The notes beneath the pieces were generated by a model. It had not been told where the DNA came from, ran no database searches, and saw nothing but the letters and a program-made list of their open reading frames with translations. Positions 21,238 through 32,439 of a stretch of 64,000 bases of DNA are shown one piece after another; position 1 is the stretch's first letter, and each line of letters starts with the position of its first letter. This DNA comes from Adiantum capillus-veneris (Eukaryota; Streptophyta; Polypodiopsida; Polypodiales; Pteridaceae), in the NCBI GenBank assembly GCA_014529385.2, contig CM043952.1, positions 61,022,119 through 61,086,118 of the forward strand. The letters run 5' to 3'. Both the position numbers and the translations under genes were made by a program.

Positions 21238-22884
21238 AAGAGAGCAAGTCGCTTCAATCAAGCAACGATACAGGATCTCCAAGGACCATTACATTGCTTA
21301 GAATAGGAAGCCTTGCCAACAAATGCCAATAAGCAAATTGCTTATACCCACATCTTGCACAACATAAATCTTTTCCATGCATTGACTGTGTATGCATAAT
21401 AGGGCTACATTACAAGGCCTGCATAGGCACAAATTTTACTTGCCCAAGCACAACACATACCCTTTGCGATACCCTGTCGTAAAGGATGACTCCAAATAGG
21501 AAGGGGGGAGGCATTCTGAATGCGGACCTAACATTATGACTATTAGAGGCCAATGTTTTGTGAGATGCATTGAATTTTTGCATTTTATTGTGATAATTTT
21601 TTGACGAAATTTAGAGTATATGCCCTCATAGTAGTGTTACAGAGGAGTATGGGGACAAAATCCATATATGAGCCCCTAGGGACATGTGTATAGTGTACAT
21701 AGCATTTAGATTTCTATTTGAATGATTTTTCTTTTATTGAGTTGTTTTAAGATTTTCTTTGTTTATTATTTTTTTTTAAATCCATAATCCACATGAAGAA
21801 AAGACTGACGAGAGGCCTGAGCACTACAAAGAGAAGAAGGTACAGGAAAACGATGAAACTTCACGAAGTATGTCTCAGCAGCCACTACAACAGCCGAAGA
21901 ACTTGTCACAAAGCAGTGTCAACAAGCAACCGACAAGTCATAAAAGTCAGAATCGAGTCGCTAAGCCACAAAATGAGTGAGGTGTTAGTCCCAAAGCTTC
22001 AAGTAATATTCTTTGTGGTCTAAGCGTCTTAGCTATTCTAAGTACTGCTCAAGCTGGAAGAGTTGAGCATATCTAAGTTGTGTCGCTCATGCTGGTATAG
22101 GTGAGCAAAAGAGTCGAAGTCTACTATACTTAAGTCTGGTGAAGTGAAGGAGAAGGTCCAAAAGACACTCACGTACTGTGCACAGTGAGATACGAGTGGA
22201 GAAACTTCTACATCGAAAACCCTTCTTGGAAAGGTGGAAGCTATTGAGACATCTTTTGATGTCACATGTGCTACATTTATTCCTCAAAACACCCATCATC
22301 TCCTTCTTTCACATTGCATGCTTTTGTTGACGATTTCTCATATGCATATAGAATGTCCCATAATTGGCACTTGCATCAGGCACTCTTTCAATGTGTCACC
22401 CAAGCACTCACCTTTCATGAACATGTACTTCACGTTCAACTGCTCAACTCCAATAAGAGCGTATACCAAAGGCATTTTTTTCCCACCGGGTTTTTTCCCT
22501 TTGGTCATCCAGGTTTTAGACCCTAATCTAAAGACACCTATCACCATCCTCTTGTACATAGTCCTTCTACATCAACAATAAGGAAATTCTACTCAAATCA
22601 ATTGACAAATGAATTGGAGCACCACTTTCAGATCATAGCATACTTCTCCTCAATGGCGAGTCGAAGAATGGCCTACAATGACAAAGCTGCAGACAACACT
22701 AACAACATGATTGCACAGAAACAAAGAAGTCCCCAATGAAGAAGCGCAGACATAAAAGTAATCAGAGGATCTCAAAAGATGAATGGTTATGATGATAGAT
22801 GTCCGCTCTAATGGATCATAGTTCTTGTTGTGGTTCGACAAAGATACAAGCAGTGCAACAGATGAAGCCAAAACAACAGCAAAG
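21238..22884 (+). other. Element A 3' region, no firm gene
   Basis: A polypurine run (21498-21511) like the one after the Trp repeats in element B lies here. At 21800-21975 a Gln/Ser/Lys-rich frame is readable. It is followed around 21990-22075 by a short hydrophobic stretch (LCGLSVLAILSTAQAG) resembling a signal peptide, and at 22198-22581 by a Cys-containing frame. These could be remains of an extra 3' ORF; no family is recognised. Confidence 0.4.
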
Positions 22885-22916
22885 TGTTGACAGCTGGGTC
22901 AACATCACAACATAAA

Positions 22917-23285
22917 TCATACAAAGTTGTCATTGGCTCACAAGATCAGAAAGCCAATCACTCAATTCTACAGATTGTAGAAGTTGTTTCTGAGAATCAC
23001 AAATACTCTGAATTGACAGATTTGCTGGAGCAAATGATGGATGGAGCTTTCTCTATCCATGATGATAAGAGTCAAGTTAAACGACATTGGGATCTTTTTG
23101 AATTTAGATCTGGCAGTAGACTTATAATGACAGAAACAGATGCTGCAGCTCGGAGCGTGGATGTGAAAGACATAAAGTTCGTCATCAATTATGATTTTCC
23201 TGAATCATGTGAAGACTATGTACATCGGATTGGACGAACAGGACAAGCTACTGCAAAGGCTATAGTCTATACTTTCTTTCCAACA
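22917..23285 (+). pseudogene. Captured DEAD-box RNA helicase fragment (DBP2/DDX5-like, C-terminal RecA lobe)
   Basis: The translation begins KVVIGSQDQKANHSI, the start of the second helicase lobe in the plant DBP2/DDX5-type proteins. It runs through SIHDDKSQ, TETDAAARSVDVKDIKFVI and HRIGRTGQ (motifs near IV-VI) to YTFF. Compared with the family, about 25-30 residues around motif IV (the usual ILIFMETK region) are missing between MMDG and AFSIH. Motif V reads ETDAAARSVD instead of ATDVAARGLD, and the last Arg of motif VI is Gln, so it cannot work as a helicase. Introns are absent. It sits directly upstream of the polypurine tract of element A and is bordered by a copy of the LTR start. Most likely a host mRNA piece taken up by the element. 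Confidence 0.85.
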
Positions 23286-23349
23286 ACAAAACGACAGCAA
23301 AGACCACATCGCCATCGACAATCAGGTCATGTCGGGGACGACGTGAATG

Positions 23350-23365
23350 CGGAAGGGGGGAAAGT
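23350..23365 (+). promoter_or_regulatory. Polypurine tract of element A
   Basis: GCGGAAGGGGGGAAAG directly precedes the 3' LTR start (TGACTGC). It would prime plus-strand DNA synthesis. Confidence 0.8.
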
Positions 23366-24318
23366 TGACTGCTAGGTCAACAACACAACATAACTCAAGT
23401 TTCGTATCAAAGTCTTATCTTTTGTGAGTTATGAAATGCTGCGGATTATGGCTATAAACGTCATTTGTAATGAGTAATTATTCTAGTTTCAGAAGCCGGG
23501 GTGCAATGGTACTTCCAGATTGTAAATGCAAAGCCATTTGACCCTTTCAACCCCAATTTTGGTTAAACCTAAGGTAGCCTTAGTATATAAGGTACCTAGG
23601 TCATTTTGTAAAAAGACTTTTATCATAATCAAACTTTAGCGTTGTCGTCTGCTGTGTGTGAGAGAGAAAGAGAGTGAGTGTGAACTTCATCCTCTTGCTA
23701 CGCCCAGCTCGCTCAACACATTGGAGATCCGACTGCACCATTGCTGTAGGCTCGAGGAGAGCTACGCGACAACGCCAAGCATTCCACGCGAGACGAAGCG
23801 CACACGCCGACGCATCTACGAGCTATTTGTGGCCGTAAGTGTATCAAACGATGTCTGTTTTCTGCGTGCTAGTAGTCTATAGAATCATGGCGACATAAGC
23901 TACGCATAGGTACTCATAAATTTCAATTTCGGGCACTTTCGAAATTCAGCTCTGTCATCCTACGCGTTTTCCGCAGATGGGTTTAGAGTGAGGGTTTTGA
24001 GTGTAGAAGCTTAGGGACAGGTGTATCCTAGTGAGGGGATGGTGTTCCTTAAGTTTCGTACGAATCTGGCATGATTAGGTGAGTTACCTTCCATATGTGT
24101 GTATGTGGCTAGGTGGTGTAGTTGAGAGCAGTGAGGTTCTTGATTGTGGTTTAGTTGGCCTTCCTGAGTGTTGTATGTGTAGGATGGTCTCAGCCTGACA
24201 AGCTTAAGAGATTTCCTCTGTGTGCCTATCGTGTCATCTGTGTCCTCGATTCACATTATGTTGATCTAGGTAGTGTTTGCATGCACTTCATGGGTGTGTG
24301 AGTCTCTCCCGTCCAACA
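23366..24318 (+). repeat. 3' LTR of element A (953 bp)
   Basis: Begins TGACTGCTAGG and ends CCAACA; positions 23773-24318 match the window start. After it, element D's integrase reading resumes with ATTGC, the probable target duplication (the other copy is outside the window). The first 30 bp also occur, diverged, at 22887-22916, upstream of the helicase fragment. Confidence 0.9.
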
Positions 24319-25383
24319 ATTGCCTAAGTCTATCCATGGGAATACGGGAATATGGACGATAGTAGACAGGTTCAGTAAACAAGCTCATTTTATACCTATC
24401 AAAAAGACTATCAAAGCCCATCAAATGGCAACCCTCTTCATTTCACAAATTTTCAAGTACCATGGCTTGCCAATGTCCATAGTGTCGGATAGAGATCCTA
24501 GAATGACCAGTAATTTCTGGAAGGGTCTCTTTGAGAATTTAGGGACAAGGCTAAACTTCTCTTCGCCTATCATCCACAAACGGATGGCCAAAGTGAAATA
24601 GCTAACCTAACCATTCTCGATCTACTAAAAGCCTATGTAACGAAAGTAGATCAAAGATCCCAATGGGAGAAATACTTACCCTTAGTGGAGTATGCTTACA
24701 ATAACACTGTACATACTTCCACGGGAAAAGCACCTTTCGAGGTAATTGAGGGAAGATCAAAAAGTCCCTTGCTACTTAAGGTACATGGGAAGATCTTCGC
24801 TGCAGATGAGTATAGTCGAGACCTACAAGAATCTTTTCAAAAGATTAAGGATGCTGTCTCTATCTCACAGCAAAGGCAAAAGGCTGCTGCTGACAAGCAC
24901 AGAAGAGCCCAAGCCTTTAAAGAAAATGATTGGGTCTTATTAAAGTTTCCCAAGGCTCGATTAAGGCACACGACGGGCAAGAATCCTACGGGCCACCAAA
25001 AGTACTATGCTAAACTAGCAAAAAGGTACTATGGTCCCTTCCAGATTCTTAGGCCAATCAATTAGATGGCCTATCAACTCAAGTTGCCCAATCATTGGCT
25101 CATACACAATGCTTTCCATGTGAGCCTATTAAAGCCTTACAAAGGAGAGCCACCTCAAGAACCAACTATTGAAGACCCACCGGAGATCGAGGACCAAGAA
25201 GAGGTGTTGCAGCCCGAGTCCATTCTCTGACATGAAGACAAGGTACTAAGAGGCGGTAAGACTATCCGACGATATCTTATTAATTTTAAGAATTATCCTT
25301 TTGAAGATGCTAGATGGATGCAAGGCATACAATTAAAGGATAACCTAAACCTTGTCAATGCTTACAATGCTTCCCAAGAGTAA
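24319..25383 (+). pseudogene. Element D integrase core, C-terminus and chromodomain
   Basis: Starts in mid-integrase (LPKSIHGNTG; WTIVDRFSKQAHFIP) and keeps the second Asp in VSDRDPRM. One base is missing near 24563 compared with the E copy (32700 region), which shifts the frame at the place of the usual YHPQTDGQ. The rest follows from 24580 to about 25160. A chromodomain-like end (KVLRGGKTIRRYLINFKNYP) is at about 25240-25300. A TAG at about 25063 and a TGA at about 25228 interrupt it; the E copy has CGA at the second place, so this stop came from C-to-T change at a CpG. Confidence 0.8.
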
Positions 25384-25738
25384 GCAAATGTACAAAATGT
25401 TAAAAATGAACAAAGTTTTTGTCTTATAAGACTCTCTTTTTCTTTATTGTGCACAAAAATGAAGTAGTATGCATGCTTAGATCAAGTTTGCGGAGACGAC
25501 GTCTCCCAAACACCAAGTAGAGCTTGTCACTCTACTATGGAAGATTGATAGGACTAACGTGCAGACATGCTTGCGGCAGCCTCAGGCTCTCAAGCACCAA
25601 ATGGACTAGTCATCCATTGTGGAATGATGTCGTAGGGTAACATAGGGATCCTCTACCCGCTAAGAAAAGGACTCATGAATATGCTTTATCTTCTCTACAC
25701 CATAGTCGAGGACGACTATGATTTCAAGAGAGAGGTAA

Positions 25739-27343
25739 TGTCATAATAATCAATATCAAATTCTCCTAAATGATTTTCTCATATTAAACTGATCATTTAA
25801 TGTGGGGAAGTGCCAGGGGAGAAAAAGCTAGAATATTGGTTAAGCTAGCAGACCGGCCACAGTAGGGATCCAAAGGAGGGAAAATAGGGATCCAAAGGGG
25901 GGGCCATCTGCAAAAGAGCCATGTGCAACAATGGGCTAAAAAGACCCTAAGGTTCAGCTCATTAAGACTTCCAAAATGCTAAGGTTTCAAAATTCAAAGG
26001 TTGTGTCCAAAGGTCAACCCTAGGGGAAATTGGATGCTTTGTGTGTGACCAAAAAAGTCTTGCATATCCCTACATAGGAGGGGGCAAGCCTAGTAAGTAG
26101 GGGATGAGAGAGAAAGTCACACACACACACACACACACAGAGGCTCCCTTTACACAAAGGGAATTAGGGACACATGTCAGCTCCCTAGCCCAGATGCCCA
26201 CAAGGTGTGCCCAATTGCTATTGGATGACCCTTGAAGTGGACCAATGAGAAATAGGCTAGAGTAAATTTAGCCTAATTAATTTTAAAACACTTAATAAAA
26301 AGAACCAATGAAAATTAAGTCTTCTGGATGATTATTGGACAGAGCCCGTGAAGGGGTCCAATAGGAATTGAGCAGCCCAATGGGCTACTTAATTCCTATT
26401 GGTCAGAATGGGGAAAGGTCCAATGGGGATTTAATTCATTTAAATCAATTAAGTTTAATTGATTAAGCTCTCACAAAAGGGGAAAGAGGGACACATGTCA
26501 GAAGGCTATCACTTATGCTGCTTAATTGTGATAGGCTAGCCCTGGGGAGGTCCAATGGGGAGCCTGCAAGAGCAAATAGCAAGAGGGCTCACCCAAGAGA
26601 GAGAGGGGGCTGATTTTTGCAAGTCATTATCACACACACACACAGAATCTCATGTGTGAAGAAAGAGAAGACTATCTCTTCCCAAGCTTTAATGGAGAGC
26701 TCATCACCTACTCCAAGCTTGTGGGATAGAAGCCTACATCAACACACTCTTGGCATGTGGATGCAAATCCAACCAAGAGCCAAGCTTCAATGCATGCTCA
26801 TCTCCTCTACCATGCTAATTACTAAGCTAAGCTATGCTAATATGAGTGATTATGTGAGGAGATGTACATCTTTCTCGTAAGATACTCCTTCTTCCTCTCA
26901 ATCTACTCTCATACCCTGCTAGCTCTCACCATCTTCGAAGGTGTGTGAGGTCTTGGGTATGAGAATGGGGATAATTAAAGTTGTGTTTGCTAAGTGTTTT
27001 GCTTAGTGCATGAAGCTTTCATCTTCATTACACTAGCTAGTCTTGAAGGAACACAAAGAATTGTATTGTACAATGTCTCTCTTGATGGGAGAAACCATAA
27101 TACAAAGCCTTTTGGAGGGGGGACTGGCTCCATGCAAATCCGGTCCTCAACTGTTATCAATAGCTTAATTTCTCTCTCTTTTGAAAGTATTGTTGATGCT
27201 ATCTAACTAGGTGTTATGATTTTTGTTGCTCTCTCCACCCAAGCACTCTTGTAATTCTCATTAGGAATCTATTCTAATGAAATGCCCACTATGTTCATGC
27301 TAATTTCTGCTACACACAAGTTATTAGGCCATTAAATGTGACA
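25739..27343 (+). repeat. 3' LTR of element D (1605 bp)
   Basis: Begins TGTCATAATAATC and ends ATGTGACA. It is homologous to the LTRs at 29117-30468 and, inverted, 37141-38729. It contains a CA microsatellite near 26118, many CCAAT/ATTGG pentamers between 26215 and 26560, and a CT/AC-rich R-like part. ORFs inside it are spurious. Confidence 0.85.
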
Positions 27344-28479
27344 TAACACGTCCTTGGGTTTTCAGGTTACGGATATGGAGCGGGTAGATGTAATACTTGG
27401 TTGAGAATGGTTGCACACCCTAGGACCATCACTTGAGTGTAGCTATGAGCACAATAGTTTGATGTTTGAATCCCATAGTGTACATGTGTTGTTGCTAAGA
27501 GAGAAGGATGTGCCTTCCTCACCACTCATACGCACAACATAGCTTATGGAGCTCACTTCTGGTAATGTACTAGAAGAAGTTTTCTTGTGTTACTCTTTGT
27601 GTCATTTTCTTTCAAATGTTGATTTCGTTGATAATTCCTCAATGCCGCATGCTACTCTTTCTTCTCTCCTAGCAATGGCTACTACTCTCTCTCCTCAATA
27701 AGAAAATGTTGCTAATCAATTTTTTTTAATGGAATATCAAGATGTTTTTCCCAATGATTTACCACAAAGATTACCGCCAACACAATCTGCACAAATGGCA
27801 TAGACGTGCTTGTAGGCAGTAAACAGGTTAGTAAACCACCCTATAGAATGAGCCATTCTGAGGCTGCTCAGGTAGAACGTCAACTTGCGGACTATCTTAG
27901 TAGAGGGTTTATTCAACCTAGTTCTTCACCATGGGCTTCTCCTATCCTATTGGTGAAGAAAAGTGATGGTAGCATGCACATGTGCATGGACTACCGTGCC
28001 TTGAATGCGGTAACCATTAAGAACAAGTATCCATCACCATGAGTGGATGAGTGCTTTGACAAGCTCACTCATGCTCGTATTTTTACTAAGATCGACTTGC
28101 GGTCGAGATATCACCAAGTAGGTATTTGACTTGTTGATATACCCAAAACTGCGTTTCGAACAAGGTTTGGACACTATGAGTTTCTATTTATTCCTTTTGG
28201 GTTAACCAATGCGCCCACAACTTTCATGATGCTCATGGATAGTGTCTTGAGACCGTATTTGGGCAAGTTTGTTATCGTCTTTGTCAATGACATTCTCATG
28301 TATAGTGCCTCTAAACAAGAGCACGTGCAACATCTAAAGCATGTTTGAATTGCTACGAAGCAAACAAGTTATATACCAAAGAGTCGAAGTGTGATTTTCT
28401 CAAGGAGGAAATTCATTATCTAGGGCATGTCATCTCAAATGATGGGCTACACATGGATCAATCCAAAGTGGATGCCATT
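27344..28479 (+). pseudogene. Element F protease end and reverse transcriptase
   Basis: Starts within a protease (VDVILG, then EWLHTLGPSL) right after the LTR of D. RT begins near 27735 ([10 protein letters not shown]) and shows [37 protein letters not shown] and [10 protein letters not shown]. The catalytic motif reads FVNDILMYS, so the first Asp of the usual VDD is Asn. Several stops, such as TGA at about 28040 and 28348, look like CGA-to-TGA changes. The frame runs to KVDAI at 28477, where E sequence is joined by the inversion. The continuation of F is at 32439, reading down on the minus strand. Confidence 0.8.
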
Positions 28480-29116
28480 CATACACAATGCTTTCCATGT
28501 GAGCCTACTAAAGCCTTACAAAGGAGAGCCACCTCAAGAACCAACTATTGAAGAACCCACCGGAGATCGAGGAACAAGAAGAGGTGCTGCAGCTCGAGTC
28601 CATTCTCCGACATGAAGACAAGGTACTAAGAGGCGGTAAGACTATCCGACGATATCTTATTAAGTTTAAAAATTATCCTTTTGAAGATGCTAGATGGATG
28701 TAAGGCATACAATTAAAGGATAACCTAAACCTTTTCAATGCTTACAATGCTTCCCTAGAGTAAGCAAATGTACAAATGTTTAAAATGAACAAATTTTTTG
28801 TCTTATAAGACTCTCTTTTTCTTTATTGTGCACAAAAATGAAGTAGTATGCATGCTTATAGCAAGTTTGCGGGGACGACGTCTCTCGAACACCAAGTAGA
28901 GCTTGTCACTCTACTATGAAAGACTGATAGGACTAATGTGCACACATGCTTGCGGCAGCTTAGGCTCTCAAGCGCCAAATGGACTAGTCATCCATTGTGG
29001 AACGATGTCCTAGGGTAACATAGGGATCCTCTACTCGCTAGGAAAATGACTAATGAATATGATTTATCTTCTCTAACCCATACTCGAGGACGACTATGAT
29101 TTCAAGAGAGAGGTAA
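28480..29116 (+). pseudogene. Element E integrase C-terminus and chromodomain (displaced by inversion)
   Basis: Nearly identical to 25100-25738 of element D: integrase end (NAFHVSLLKPYKGEPP), chromodomain (ILRHEDKVLRGGKTIRRYL at about 28605-28670), untranslated stretch and purine tract before the LTR. One extra base near 28555 shifts the frame. The first ~279 bp expected from D (24821-25099) are missing at the breakpoint. It is on the plus strand while the rest of E is on the minus strand. Confidence 0.8.
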
Positions 29117-30468
29117 TGTCATAATAATCAATATCTAATTCTCCTAAATGATTTTCTCATGTTAAACTGATCATGTAATATGGGGAAGTGCCAAGGGAGA
29201 AAAAGCTAGAATATTGGTTAAGCTAGCAGACCGGCCACAATAGGGATCCAAAGGAGGAAAAATAGAGATCCAAAGGGGGGGCCATCTGCAATAGAGCTAT
29301 GTGCAACAATGGGCTCAAAAGACCCTAAGGTTCAACCCATTAAGACTTCCAAAATGCTAAGGTTCCAAAATTCAAAGGTTGTGTCCAAAGGTCAAACATT
29401 AGTGGAATTGGATGGTTTGAGTGTGTCCCAAAAAGTCTTTGCCAAGCCCTACATAGGAGGGGGCTGAGCCCAAGAAGTAGGGGATGAGAGAGAAAGTAGG
29501 GGATGAGAGAGAAACACCCATACACACTCACAAGCTTCATTTGTACACAAGGGGAAAGAGGGACACATGTCAGCTCCCTAGGCCAGATGCCCACAAGGTG
29601 TACTCAAATCCTATTGGATGGCCATGGAGGTGGACCAATGAGAATTAGGCTAGAGTAAATCTAGTTTAATTAATTTAAAAACACTTAATAAAAGAACCAA
29701 TAAGAATTAAGCTCTCTAGAAGACTATTGGACAGTCTCCCAAGGGGACCAATGAGCATTCAACAGCCCAATGGCTTGCCTAATTCCTATTGGCCAGGAGG
29801 CAAAGGGGTCCAATGAGAGTTTAGTTGCATTTATTAACTACCTAAAGCTCTCACAAAAGGGAAAAGGGGGACACATGTCAGAAGGCTATCAGTTATGCTG
29901 CTTAATTTCCATTGGCTAGGCTTGGGGAGGTCCAATAGGGCTGTAGCATGAGCATTTAGCAAGGGGGGTCAATCAAGAGAGAGAGAGGGGTCTGATTTTT
30001 GCAAGGCATTATCACACACACACTCACACAATCTCATGTGTGAAGCAAAGAAGACTCTCTCTTCGAAGGTGTGTGAGGTCTTGGGTCTGAGACCGTGAGG
30101 GAATTGATGTCGTGTTTGATAAGTGATTTGCTTAGTGATGAAGTTTCCATCTTCATTGCACTAGCTAGTATTGAAGGAACACAAAGAATTGTATTGTAAA
30201 ATGTCTCTCTTGATGGGAGAAACCATAATACAAAGCCTTTTGGAGGGGGGACGGGCTCCATGCAAATCCGGTCCTCAACTGTTGTCAATTGCTTAATCTC
30301 TCTCTTTTGAAGTATTGTTCATGCTATCTAACTAGGTGTTATGCTTTCTATTGCTCTCTCCATCCAAGCACTCTTGTTATTCTCATTAGGAAGCTATTCT
30401 AATTAAATGCTCACTATGTTCATGCTATTTTCCGCTACACACAAGTTACTAGACCATTAAATGTTACA
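29117..30468 (+). repeat. 3' LTR of element E (1352 bp), inverted with the segment
   Basis: Begins TGTCATAATAATC and ends AAATGTTACA. It matches the complement of 37141-38729 much better than the D LTR; for example the stretch around 'gtgtactcaaatcc' is identical in these two and different in D. It lacks about 230 bp between 'ctctctctt' and 'cgaaggtgtgtg' (near 30060) that the other two LTRs keep. Confidence 0.85.
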
Positions 30469-32439
30469 ATGCATATGTAAATCATGATAATATAAGATTC
30501 GTTCAAGTTCAGAGGCAGTTGGGTAGGAGGTTCAACGTGATCAACCAAAAATTATTAGTCAATGACATTGTTGTCCTTATGCAAGCGTTTATGTAAACGA
30601 CTATCATGAAATACCGGATGAATACAAGAGTGTACCGGTAATGAGAGTTTGTAGGCTCAATCACCAACTCACTTGAGTATCTTGAAAGGTCCACGGCATC
30701 TTGAAGGAAATTTAGGTATTGGTCCAGTCTTCAGACCTTCTAAATGCTCTAGCACATGCAGAAATACCTCTTCCAACTTGCCGACGTTTCTCATCAGCGT
30801 ACTTCTTATATCGATCATGGGTTTGTCGAACATTTTGACGAGACAGTTTTAGCATATCCATATGGTCTTGGATAAAATACTTGGCTTGTTGGAGTTTTTC
30901 ATTTGCCAACCCCACCGTAACCAGTGACCGACATGAGCATGAAAGGACTAAAGCTAGTCGTTACAAGCTTGGCACTATTATAAGAAAACTCAAGAATAGG
31001 CAGATACTCTTCCCAATATGATTGCTTCTTGCTAATGTATGCTCATAGCATATCCTCTAGCACTTGATTGACTCTTTTATTCTAACCATCCGTTTCATGA
31101 TGATCTCTTGTACTGAGGTTGAGTTGTGTACACAATCGTTTAAACACAGCCCTCCAAAGATGACTGCTAAACATGGGATCACGATAACTCACAATGTTAC
31201 TTGGCAGTCCATACAACTTGTACAGATTGTCCACAAATAACTTAGCTAACTTTGGAGTCTTAATAGCTGAATTGGTTGGAATAAGCTTGCATAGTTTAGT
31301 CAACTGGTCCATACCAAGTCATGATCTCGCACAATGGTTGGTAAACCCACAATTAAATCCATAGAGATACTTTCCCATTTACCATTAGGAATCTCTAATG
31401 GATGCAGGAGACCTCCTGCCTTCAGGCGCTCTACTTTATTAGCTTGACATTTTTGGCAAGGCAAGACATAGTCTTGGACATAGCCGTGTAAACCTAGCCA
31501 GTAAAATTGTCATCGTACGAGAGCATAAGTCTTCTTAATCCTTGGGTGCCCTGCACTTGGACTATCGTGACATTCATAAAGAATTTGGTGTCGAATGCCC
31601 GTGTTTGTCGCTACACAAACTCTCCCCTTGTGAAGTAGGTACCCATTATGAATGGAAAAATTATTCCATCTCTGCAATTCATCACTTGATAGAGGAGAAC
31701 TGCGTGTGGAGGTTAACGATACACTACCAGCATTGGAGCGAGAAGGATCCCTCATTTTCACATGGCTCCACACTTTGGAGTATGCATCGTCATGCTCATA
31801 TTTTCCCTTAAGAGAGTCCAAAAACCCACTTTGAATTTCCGTGAGCAGAAGAGAGTTGATCTCAGGCATACGACTAAGAGAGTCAGCTACCACGTTGTAT
31901 CTTCCTTTATGATACCAGAGCTCTGTGTCATACTCCTGAAGAATTTCAATCCACCTGGCCTTTCGACCCTTCAAATCAATCTGTTGTGTAAACTATTTTA
32001 TGCTTTCATTGTCGAACACAATTTCAAATTGAGCTCCATACAAATAATGCCGCCATATCTTCAAGGAAGACACTATTGCATATAGTTCTCATTCATATCA
32101 GAGTAATTCTGTTGTGTTGAATCAAGCTTCTTGATTTCAAATGCAATTGGTATTCCCTCTTGTAGAAGGACTGCTCCAATAGCACAATCACTGGCATTTG
32201 TTTCTAAAACAAATGGCTTCAAAGGATCCACGATAGCTATAGTAGGAGTGGTAGATAATGCGTCCTTGAGAGCATAAAAACTTTGTTGTTGAGCGGCACC
32301 CCACTCAAAGGTTTTCCCCTTGGCTTTCAGTTGGTCCATCATCAGCACAACAATGTGAGCATAGTTTTTAACGAACCTTTGATAAAAACCTGCAAATCCC
32401 AACAAAATCTATAACTGTTTCATATTTTTTGGAGAAGGC
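30469..32439 (-). pseudogene. Element F RT end, RNase H and integrase (inverted)
   Basis: Read downward: PSPKNMKQL and GFAGFYQRFVKNY (RT thumb, about 32435-32360), then RNase H with LETNASDCAIGAVL at about 32200. KARWIEILQEYD and ADSLSRMPE follow at about 31950-31850. Integrase then shows GYLLHKGRVCV, HDSPSAGHPRIKKTY (zinc-finger His), MDQLTKLCKLIP and the core Asp region (SYRDPMFSSHLW), and a C-terminal stretch (KYADEKRRQVG, about 30800). It ends near 30490 just before a chromodomain, whose rest is at 38730. Many stops and shifts interrupt it; a core motif reads SYRD instead of SDRD. Confidence 0.8.

Larger units (their letters stand above)
1..24318 (+). mobile_element. Element A: Ty3/gypsy LTR element without pol (5' LTR cut by window edge)
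   Basis: The right 544 bp of an LTR at the window start match 23773-24318. A primer site follows the first copy and a polypurine tract precedes the second, so these are the 5' and 3' LTRs of one element. Inside, in order, are a long leader, gag, zinc knuckles, an aspartic protease and a tryptophan-repeat ORF. No reverse transcriptase, RNase H or integrase belongs to A; the pol in its middle is element B, inserted at 6189-19529. Without B the element is about 11 kb plus the missing start of the 5' LTR. The two LTRs differ at roughly 14-16 of 544 positions by eye, so the insertion is fairly recent. A lies in the integrase of element D, whose reading resumes at 24319. Seen: structure. Inferred: A depends on a partner for pol. 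Confidence 0.85.
24319..27343 (+). mobile_element. Element D: chromovirus-type Ty3/gypsy, 3' part
   Basis: Holds the end of integrase, a chromodomain, an untranslated stretch (25384-25738, no gene), a purine-rich tract AAGAGAGAGGTAA and an LTR. Its left part lies outside the window because element A is inserted in its integrase. It belongs to the same family as element E. To its right the sequence reads as the protease of element F, so D is inserted in F. Confidence 0.85.

Noticed and set aside
22884-23375. Intact host helicase gene
   Set aside because: Only part of one lobe is present, key motifs are changed, no start codon or introns, and it lies inside LTR element A.
25739-27343. Short ORFs in the LTRs of D and E (such as 26617-26880 and 37287-37502)
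   Set aside because: They lie inside LTRs, are not kept in frame between the three LTR copies, and resemble nothing known.
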